DNA of 64,000 bases from Bradyrhizobium frederickii. GTDB taxonomy: Bacteria > Pseudomonadota > Alphaproteobacteria > Rhizobiales > Xanthobacteraceae. The notes below the pieces were generated by a model. The model did not search any database and had not been told where the DNA came from. It saw only the letters and a list, made by a program, of their open reading frames with translations. The translations under genes were made by a program, and so were the position numbers. This document shows, one piece after another, positions 36,031-42,430 of the stretch. The first letter of the stretch is position 1. Every line of letters starts with the position of its first letter. The stretch is taken from the NCBI RefSeq assembly GCF_004570865.1, contig NZ_SPQS01000026.1, positions 21,910-85,909 on the forward strand. Reading direction: 5' to 3'.

Positions 36031-36705
36031 ATGCAGACCAAGACTTTTCAGCAGCGGTTGGACGCCGCGTTCGCCTACGACACCTACGCAAACACGCTGC
36101 GGGCCCTGCGAGAAGGCATCGCCGCAGGCGACGATGTGATCAAGGGCACCCCGATGTTCTCGTCAGAAGTCGGGGACGACATGCGCGGTCTGATCCGCCG
36201 AGCCGGCATCCTGATGCGTTTCGAGGAGATGTGCAAAGCCGGCGATCTCCCATTCAAGTGCACGCTGATGCCGATGCCTCGCGGCACCTGGCACTGGCTC
36301 GACATTTACAGCGGCGACTGCCACGCGCACATCGTCCGCACCGAGGACCCGACCAAGTTTCCGGAAGACACGCCGAACCGCCAGGACGCGCGGGCGTCGA
36401 ACATGCCGAACCTGTTCGAGACCGAGCAGGAACGGATCATCCGCCTGGCACCGCCGAAGCTCTACACGTGGTTGACCTATCGCGCAGCGCCAGACGGGCG
36501 GCTCTCGCACGCGCTCTGGCAGTCGCCGTCGGCGAATGCTGACGAGTGGCTCGCGCGTATCAACCTGATGACCGTCGTCGTGCAGAAGAAGTCGGAGGAC
36601 GCGAAACGGCCGGCCGAGGTTGACCCGAAGTCCAAGATGAAGCTCAAGGACAACGTGGTCTCGATGATGGAGAAGAAGAAAAAGAACGACGACACCAAGC
36701 GTTGA
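36031..36705 (+). CDS. Hypothetical partner of the XRE-ImmA/IrrE protein
   Basis: A 224-residue protein without a recognised domain. It has an N-terminal helical part (KTFQQRLDAAFAYDTYANTL), a central GTWHWLDIYSGDCHAHIVRTEDP and a strongly basic end (KLKDNVVSMMEKKKKNDDTK). It begins at an ATG at 36031 and ends ten bases before the XRE-ImmA/IrrE gene, so the two are a two-gene unit. Such pairs often behave as toxin and antitoxin, or as a regulated effector and its protease-regulator. The role of this partner is inferred from position only. Confidence 0.65.
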   Translation: MQTKTFQQRLDAAFAYDTYANTLRALREGIAAGDDVIKGTPMFSSEVGDDMRGLIRRAGILMRFEEMCKAGDLPFKCTLMPMPRGTWHWLDIYSGDCHAHIVRTEDPTKFPEDTPNRQDARASNMPNLFETEQERIIRLAPPKLYTWLTYRAAPDGRLSHALWQSPSANADEWLARINLMTVVVQKKSEDAKRPAEVDPKSKMKLKDNVVSMMEKKKKNDDTKR

Positions 36706-36715
36706 AGGCGTGCCC

Positions 36716-37828
36716 ATGTCTGCGAGGATCATCCCCGAGAGGATTCGGGAGGCGCGCGAGTCCGTCGGCATGACCGACGAGCAGTTCGCCGACGCGATCG
36801 GCGTGAGCCGCCAGTCCGTTGGCACCTATGAGACTGGCGCCTTCGCACCGCGCGGCGACGTGTTCAGCAAGATCATCGCCGTCACCCGCCAGCCACCGGG
36901 TTTCTTCATAGCGCCGCGCAAACATACTGCTGAGCGCTTCCTGACGCCGACATGGCGCAGCCTGAAGCGCATGCAGCGGCCCGACCGCCTGCGGATCGGC
37001 CGTCGGCTGGAGTGGGCGTTCTACATAGCGGAGTCCCTCGCGGAATACGTCGAGCTGCCGCCAGTGCACTTACCCGCTATCGAGTTCGACTACGAACGCG
37101 ACGGCAACGAGCGGATTGAGGAGATCGCTGACCAACTGCGCGAGTTCTGGAGCGTCGGCTATGGTCCAATCACCGATCTGGCTCCGCTGCTCGAATACCA
37201 CGGCGTTATCGTGATCGAGGAGCCGGTGCGCTGCGAGGACATGGATGCAGTCTCCCGCTGGCAGGGCGGCCGACCATACGTGCTCTACGCAGCCGACCAG
37301 GAGAGTAACTCGCGTAAGCTCTTCAACATGGCACACGAACTCGGCCACCTCGTCCTGCACAACGCCGTCGAAGTGAACAGTCGCAACCTGGACCGGCTTG
37401 AGAACCAGGCCAACCGGTTCGCCGGCGCCCTGCTCCTGCCACGCCGGACGTTCGCGCGGGAGATCGCGAACACAACCATCGACTACTTCATATCGCTCAA
37501 GGGCCGGTGGCGCGTGGCCGTGGCGGCGATGATCTACCGGTGCAAGGAACTCGGGATCTTGAACGCCGATCAGGTCAAATACATGTGGAAGCAAATGAAC
37601 GCCCGTGGCATCCGCAAGCGAGAACCGCTCGACAATGCTTTCGCGCTGTCGAGGCCGACGGTGCTCGGCTCGGCCGCGCAGATGCTGATTGACAACAAGG
37701 TCAAGCTCCCCACCGAGATCGCCGAGGACGTGCTCCTCAACGCCAGTGATGTGGAGTCGCTCTGCTCGCTACCTAGCGGCAGCCTGCAGAACAAGGTGGT
37801 ATCATTCCCTACATTGCGGCAGATCTAG
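36716..37828 (+). CDS. XRE regulator fused to an ImmA/IrrE-type zinc peptidase
   Basis: A 370-residue protein. Residues 1-60 are a Cro/C1 HTH (GMTDEQFADAIGVSRQSVGTYETGAFAPRGDV). A central ImmA/IrrE (DUF955) domain has FNMAHELGHLVLH (HExxH-like HELGH zinc site) and RLENQANRFAGALLLPRRTF. The last third is helical. ImmA-type proteases cleave repressors in mobile elements, and similar fusions act as antitoxins or phage-sensing regulators. It is cotranscribed with the 224-residue partner upstream. The pair resembles toxin-antitoxin systems with a Zn-peptidase antitoxin such as RosmerTA, but I cannot confirm that assignment. Confidence 0.85.
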   Translation: MSARIIPERIREARESVGMTDEQFADAIGVSRQSVGTYETGAFAPRGDVFSKIIAVTRQPPGFFIAPRKHTAERFLTPTWRSLKRMQRPDRLRIGRRLEWAFYIAESLAEYVELPPVHLPAIEFDYERDGNERIEEIADQLREFWSVGYGPITDLAPLLEYHGVIVIEEPVRCEDMDAVSRWQGGRPYVLYAADQESNSRKLFNMAHELGHLVLHNAVEVNSRNLDRLENQANRFAGALLLPRRTFAREIANTTIDYFISLKGRWRVAVAAMIYRCKELGILNADQVKYMWKQMNARGIRKREPLDNAFALSRPTVLGSAAQMLIDNKVKLPTEIAEDVLLNASDVESLCSLPSGSLQNKVVSFPTLRQI

Positions 37829-38140
37829 TTCGTGCCGATCGCGAATCCGCCACCGGCGGACCTCAAGCAGTCCTCACCTTCAGTCCGGTGAAGCTCACGA
37901 CCGCCGAAGCAATCGTCCTGCGTAGCCGGCTTGGAAGCCCATGCCTGGAGTCAATTCGGGAGGCCGAGCAGGAGGATTCTGAAGGAACGAAGGAGCAACT
38001 ATCCATCGCACCTAGCCCGCTCTGTCTCTCAGTCGTACAGTCGGCGTGGCGCACCAATTCGGTGTCGGCATGGCCGCTACAGGAACGGCGCAGTTCGGCG
38101 CCGGGCAATGAAAATGTTGGCCATCGCTCGCTACAGTGCC
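37829..38140. other. Gap of 312 bases between convergent genes
   Basis: No gene is supported here. The stretch lies between the end of the XRE-ImmA/IrrE gene and the end of the nucleoside deoxyribosyltransferase gene, which converge. I see no convincing terminator hairpin. Confidence 0.4.
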
Positions 38141-38605
38141 TCAAGCAGTCGCCCGGGCTGCCTGCCAGTCGAGTGAATAGGTGTCCACCCAATGTAGCAA
38201 CTCGTCTTCCGACGTGAAGATTTCTCGAAAGGATTGGCTAATCATTGGATTATTGCCTGTGGGTAAGGCTCTTCTCACGTCGGTCTGAATCGCAACGCAT
38301 GTGAGCCCGAGAGCGTAGGCGAAGCCTACCTCAAAGGCGACCCCCTCATCGATTGTCGCGCCGTCCAGTACTGCTACCAAGGCATCCGACGATCGCAATG
38401 CGTCAATGTCTTGCGCGAATACTCTGCGCTCAGCGACAATCTGAGAGACGCCCGCTTCCAGCATATCGACAAGAAGTGTACCGTCGCGCTGTGGAAGAAA
38501 CACCTTAACGTTCCGCTGCTCCAATTCTCGAGTGAGACGATCATTAAAGGCGCGTTCACGCGGATTGAAGAGCGGTGCAGCCAGGTAGACGCAGGGACTA
38601 GGCAC
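38141..38605 (-). CDS. Nucleoside 2-deoxyribosyltransferase-like protein (last gene of the QueC operon)
   Basis: A 154-residue protein of the nucleoside 2-deoxyribosyltransferase superfamily. It shows CVYLAAPLFNPRERAFNDRL at the start and VAVLDGATIDEGVAFEVGFAYALG in the middle, which holds the DG and the catalytic Glu (DEGVAFE) of the family. Classic members swap the base of a deoxynucleoside; relatives in conflict systems hydrolyse nucleotides or NAD-like molecules. The GTG at 38605 is preceded by GTGAGG with six bases spacing and overlaps the end of the SIR2 gene, so it is preferred to the TTG at 38641. It is the terminal gene of a four-gene operon. Confidence 0.82.
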   Translation of the reverse strand: MPSPCVYLAAPLFNPRERAFNDRLTRELEQRNVKVFLPQRDGTLLVDMLEAGVSQIVAERRVFAQDIDALRSSDALVAVLDGATIDEGVAFEVGFAYALGLTCVAIQTDVRRALPTGNNPMISQSFREIFTSEDELLHWVDTYSLDWQAARATA

Positions 38606-40235
38606 AGACGGCCTCACAATGTTTTTGCAATTCGGCGCCAATATCGACAGGGGTGTATTCCGCGAGAAATATTATACGAGCAATTTCACGAGCGACTTCG
38701 TCGATGCTTCGACCGCGAGTGCACAGAACAGTCTTGGGAACGTCGCGGTACACCAAATCGATCTCGTTGATCAAGCTTGAGAGTTTGTCATCTTCCCAAT
38801 ATTTGTGCTTGAGACTGTTGCGATGCTTCAATTCATCCAAATCGCAATCCAGCATGATCACGTGCCCCTGCGCAATCGTCATCGCATTTTCGTGAGTCAT
38901 CGTCGCGAGGAGGTTCGCCGCCTTCGCTTGCTTGTCTCCCGGGAAGGTCAGAGGATCAAGTGGACATCGATCCACAAGATGAATGCCTTCCTTACATTCA
39001 TTTAGGGCATAGTTCTTTTTGCGGAATTGTTCGGCGATCCAACTGTCTATGCTCGAAGCATCATCCTCGGCACTCTGCGGGCGCGCCAGCTCGGGAAGTC
39101 GCTCGTCGATCCATTCATCATAGGTGATCAAGCTACGAAAATTGGAGGCTGCAGTACTTTTGCCTGCCCCGATAGAGCCTACCACGTAGTAGACGAGTTT
39201 CCGACTATTCGGCTGGAAACGGACGAATTGCGAGTCTGGCATCCGGATTAAATCTGCCAGATGGCGAATTCCATCAGCGTCTAGAAACAACGTATAGAGA
39301 TTGTACGATGTAAAGTTGGAATCGAAGACCGCCTTCCGAGTTTCGTCGGAGAGGGAGGTATCGGTCCCGACAAAGTGAACAAAATAGTGAATGTGCCCAG
39401 GGCTCGCAACGGCATTCTGCCGAAGCATACTCTGCAGAGTCGTGTCATCAAGCGACAACCCGATCAACAGGCATGTATTGCGGGAAAGGTGATTTGAGAG
39501 GTGAACGTAGCGTCCATTCGCTGCGCTTATCAACTGATCCTGGAACCCGTCACTATCAAACACAAGATCTGCACTAGCGCCGTCGTCGAAGCGAGATGGC
39601 AGGAAGCCATTGGGATGATAGATCACGCCAGCTGGCTTCTGGAATTGAGCATTCGGTTTGTCGATGGTCTCGTAACCCCGAGTGGTCGACTCCTCTTCTT
39701 CATTTCGCGAAAACATCAACAACTTCTCGATCGTATCGTCGAAATTGTAGTTCACCGTGAGCGGCGAGGCTTTAACGACATCCAGGAATGATTTCAGATA
39801 CGGATGGGCCTCAATCGACTTTTTTCGGTCGTCTGCAGCTTTAGGGACATCTCGATATAGCTCGCTATGAATGATCCGTAGCCAATCGCTTTTGATCCGC
39901 TGCTCCTGCAGTAGAGGCACCGATGTGTCAAGACCTGCACCACTCAGCTTTCGCGCGCGAAAATGGTCAAACATCATGTGCGTGAGTGCAGCGAGTGATC
40001 GTGGCGGTTTGATCTCACCTGCCCTGCTCAACACATCTTCCGCCTGAACGGCCTCGTGCCTTGCAATACGATTGACCAGATCTTCCCATCCGGGAAATCC
40101 TAACGCCTTGCTGGCGCCTGCTCCGAAGATTAGGCCTAGTCGCTTTCGATGTCGCTGTGCGCGCAGGTGCACGATCGCTCGCGCTGAGTTGCCCATCAAG
40201 TTCGAAGGATCTGACGGACCAGATTTACGCACCAT
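38598..40235 (-). CDS. SIR2-like NADase fused to a nucleoside/nucleotide kinase-like P-loop domain
   Basis: A 545-residue two-domain protein. The N-terminal half is SIR2-like: LGLIFGAGASKALGFPGWED (residues 33-52, nucleotide-binding loop), LTVNYNFDDTIEKLL (catalytic Asn/Asp near 160) and GVIYHPNGFLP (His near 205), and CLLIGLSLDDTTLQSML as in SIR2_2/Thoeris-ThsA-like and Avs-like effectors. The C-terminal half has a P-loop YYVVGSIGAGKSTAASNF (about 353), LVDRCPLDPLTFPGD and a lid-like HVIMLDCDLDELKHRN, resembling deoxynucleoside or nucleotide kinases. SIR2 effectors in defence deplete NAD. It overlaps the upstream DUF6884 gene by 11 bases and the downstream gene by 8, so translation is coupled. 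The start at 40235 fits this overlap. Confidence 0.8.
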   Translation of the reverse strand: MVRKSGPSDPSNLMGNSARAIVHLRAQRHRKRLGLIFGAGASKALGFPGWEDLVNRIARHEAVQAEDVLSRAGEIKPPRSLAALTHMMFDHFRARKLSGAGLDTSVPLLQEQRIKSDWLRIIHSELYRDVPKAADDRKKSIEAHPYLKSFLDVVKASPLTVNYNFDDTIEKLLMFSRNEEEESTTRGYETIDKPNAQFQKPAGVIYHPNGFLPSRFDDGASADLVFDSDGFQDQLISAANGRYVHLSNHLSRNTCLLIGLSLDDTTLQSMLRQNAVASPGHIHYFVHFVGTDTSLSDETRKAVFDSNFTSYNLYTLFLDADGIRHLADLIRMPDSQFVRFQPNSRKLVYYVVGSIGAGKSTAASNFRSLITYDEWIDERLPELARPQSAEDDASSIDSWIAEQFRKKNYALNECKEGIHLVDRCPLDPLTFPGDKQAKAANLLATMTHENAMTIAQGHVIMLDCDLDELKHRNSLKHKYWEDDKLSSLINEIDLVYRDVPKTVLCTRGRSIDEVAREIARIIFLAEYTPVDIGAELQKHCEAVCA

Positions 40236-41448
40236 GAAGCTTGTTATCCGTCTCGAAGAGGTTGAGCTGTTCGTGGTTCGCATGTGAGGGCCGGCAAGCC
40301 CAATCTACCGGGGCGAGCGATTCTTCCCGTGGAGCGTCCTTGCCGCCCATAATGTTTATGTAGATTTCAAGTACGTCCAAGAATCTGGGATCCGGACGAA
40401 AAAACAAATGATCTAGATTCCAAAGCCCGGAGGTGACGATCCGCCAGTCGACGCTCGCCCGTCCGAGCCAATTGCTATTGGGAGCCGGTCGTATTCCCAA
40501 AACGTTTGTGCGGGACAGTAGACCGATAATATTTCGCTCAAGATATGCTCGATCGCTCCGAGGCCCAGCCGCATCAGGAACACTTAGCCAAAGCAATCGC
40601 ATGTCGCCGATGACGCTGGATACTTTTCGCTCCAACAAAGACTCACTAGCCCGCACATCTGCTGGTGCAGACTGACCGACGCCCCAAGATGCGGGCAATG
40701 CCTCGTCCCCTCTGCGGCCGAGAGCCCGTCCTACGTGCGAGCGGAATATCGATGATCGATGACTACCTCCGCCGTGGCCTGCGACCCCACGGTGCGTACT
40801 AATGCGGTCCCACAAGGTGGTGCGTGAGCCAGCACTCACTGCGTGAGTTCCGACCCGCGTGATCCAGTCTCGGCCAGCGGGTCCAACAGGCTCGACAACG
40901 AAATAGAGCCCTCGCTCGGGCCATGGCTGCCGTCCAGTCGCTTGGGAAAGAAGTCGTCCACCGACCTGAATGCGAGCTAACTGACGCATCAACTGTCCGA
41001 AGCGGATTAGCATCGTCTTCAGAAGGGCTTCGTCATTAATCTCTCGAAGGTACTGTAACCGTGCGCCAAGGGATCTACGCCCGAGCGGTTGTTGGAGTCT
41101 GTAGCCTGAGGCCAGCAAGGTAGACTTAAGGGGCTTGAAGTAGTCATCCCCGGTGAAGAAGATAAGGGTATCATTTGGGGAAGCGGCCGATGCGAGCTGA
41201 GCAGCGACCCGAGTTCCCCAAGCAGCGCGTTCAGCTGCGGGCATGAACTTAAGAGTCTGCTCATAGGGCGAGACGATGTCGCCTGGATTCAGCAACCCAT
41301 GCTTCGCCGATAAGATCCGAACTTGCTTGCAGCGATCGAGAGCCGCGAGCAACGACTTTCGAAACAACGGGGAGACGTAGAGATCTGAGGCATGCGTCGC
41401 TACTTGGCGCTTGGTTTTCGTGCACGCAACGAGGGCGAGATCACCCAT
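40225..41448 (-). CDS. DUF6884 domain fused to a GIY-YIG-like nuclease domain
   Basis: A 407-residue protein. The N-terminal 140 residues are DUF6884: LALVACTKTKRQVATHASDL, RKSLLAALDRCKQVRILSAKHGLLNPGD and VSPYEQTLKFM. Its relatives include YaaA-like and tRNA-guanine transglycosylase-associated proteins. A second domain begins with RGLYFVVEPVGP and WITRVGTHAV (about 178-200), followed by TLWDRISTHRG and HRSSIFRSHVGRAL, which fits a GIY-YIG-like nuclease with GLY and VGT in place of GIY and YIG. The C-terminus has WLSVPD and YLERNIIGLLS. The ATG at 41448 lies two bases past the queC stop, with AGGAC upstream; a TTG at 41466 is the alternative. It is gene two of the QueC operon. Confidence 0.75.
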   Translation of the reverse strand: MGDLALVACTKTKRQVATHASDLYVSPLFRKSLLAALDRCKQVRILSAKHGLLNPGDIVSPYEQTLKFMPAAERAAWGTRVAAQLASAASPNDTLIFFTGDDYFKPLKSTLLASGYRLQQPLGRRSLGARLQYLREINDEALLKTMLIRFGQLMRQLARIQVGGRLLSQATGRQPWPERGLYFVVEPVGPAGRDWITRVGTHAVSAGSRTTLWDRISTHRGVAGHGGGSHRSSIFRSHVGRALGRRGDEALPASWGVGQSAPADVRASESLLERKVSSVIGDMRLLWLSVPDAAGPRSDRAYLERNIIGLLSRTNVLGIRPAPNSNWLGRASVDWRIVTSGLWNLDHLFFRPDPRFLDVLEIYINIMGGKDAPREESLAPVDWACRPSHANHEQLNLFETDNKLHGA

Positions 41449-41450
41449 AA

Positions 41451-42077
41451 TCAGAGTCCTGCCCAAGCGTGAGCATGTAGCTTACATGCATCGCAATGAT
41501 GGCACGGTGCGATGGTGCCGTTGACGCGTTGGGGCCTGTAACAGCTCCAAGTGTCCCACTCGCCTAAGCCAAGCTCGCGCGCGAGCAAAGCGATTTGCCG
41601 CTTACTCATTCTCAGCAACGGAGCTTGTAAGCTGGCCCCTCCAGGGCTTGCTATGGCTAACATATTTCTGAAAGACTCAAAAAATTCGATCGTACAGTCA
41701 GGATAACCGGAAAAGTCTACGCAATTGAGCCCTATGTGGATTTCATCCGCGTGTAGGCCCGCCGCATGTGCGGCGGCAAGTGACAGAAAGACAATATTGC
41801 GTCCAGGCAGGAACGCGGGTGAGATCGAAGAGGGCATTTCTTCAATGTCGCGATCGAGTGGAATTTTACGCTGGGGTTTTTCCCATTGAACACGGACCAC
41901 TTCCCGGCGCGCCCCGATGGCTGCAGCTTGCTGCTCTGCAAACGTCATTTCTACAGCAAGCCGTTGCCCATAGTCGACGCCAAGGCTTATTACCTCATGA
42001 CCCGCCCGATGCGCTGCGTAAAGGCACACGGTCGAATCCATACCCCCGCTATGAAGCACCAAAATTCGACGCCTCAT
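41451..42077 (-). CDS. queC: QueC-like 7-cyano-7-deazaguanine synthase (first gene of a defence-type operon)
   Basis: A 208-residue QueC homologue: the PP-loop ATPase signature RILVLHSGGMDSTVCLYAA (SGGMDS at residues 10-15), FLPGRNIVFLSLAAAHAA and the zinc site DTWSCYRPQRVNGTIAPCHH followed by CDAC, with all four Cys present. QueC converts 7-carboxy-7-deazaguanine to preQ0. Housekeeping queC usually lies with queD/queE; here it opens an operon with DUF6884-GIY-YIG, SIR2-kinase and nucleoside deoxyribosyltransferase genes in a defence island. QueC-like enzymes also occur in type IV CBASS and DNA deazaguanine modification. The ATG at 42077 has a near-perfect GGAGGTGA site. Either it makes a deazapurine for the system or it modifies another substrate. 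Confidence 0.88.
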   Translation of the reverse strand: MRRRILVLHSGGMDSTVCLYAAHRAGHEVISLGVDYGQRLAVEMTFAEQQAAAIGARREVVRVQWEKPQRKIPLDRDIEEMPSSISPAFLPGRNIVFLSLAAAHAAGLHADEIHIGLNCVDFSGYPDCTIEFFESFRNMLAIASPGGASLQAPLLRMSKRQIALLARELGLGEWDTWSCYRPQRVNGTIAPCHHCDACKLHAHAWAGL

Positions 42078-42227
42078 CAATCACCTCCAACTTCCTCGAG
42101 GTCTGAAGTGCCCAAGGCATGCAATCCGGCTTAAAGACCAAGAGCCGGTAACGTCGAAGAATCCTAACCGAGTCTCCGGCTCCTACTGAGCGAATAGGTG
42201 ACGCACAGCCAGAAATTGCCCCGGCTA

Positions 42228-42239
42228 GTGGTCGACCAC
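42228..42239. promoter_or_regulatory. Perfect 12-bp palindrome upstream of the QueC operon
   Basis: GTGGTCGACCAC is a perfect palindrome about 150 bases ahead of the queC start, in the 353-base gap 42078-42430 that holds no gene. It could be an operator for the operon; no regulator is encoded nearby. This is conjecture. Confidence 0.3.
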
Positions 42240-42430
42240 CAGTGGATAATCCGCTCGTTGATCAAGACAAGCCACCTTGTTCCCTTATTGTTCTCACCTA
42301 ACAGCGACTGCCGGGTCCCTCCAGCGGGGCGCCCGCACAAACCGGAGCCGAGAAAATCACACCGGATGCAATGCTACTGTGACGCTCATCGCTCTTTGAG
42401 CGCCTTCCTCGTCTCGCTTACGCGCCGGGG

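Noticed and set aside
41451..42077. Housekeeping queuosine locus
   Set aside because: No queD, queE, queF or tgt is adjacent, and the gene is operon-linked to SIR2 and transferase genes within a defence island; still, a housekeeping role cannot be fully excluded.
38141..42077. Dpd DNA-modification system or type IV CBASS
   Set aside because: No DpdA transglycosylase, no cyclic-nucleotide synthase and no other cap genes are present in the operon.
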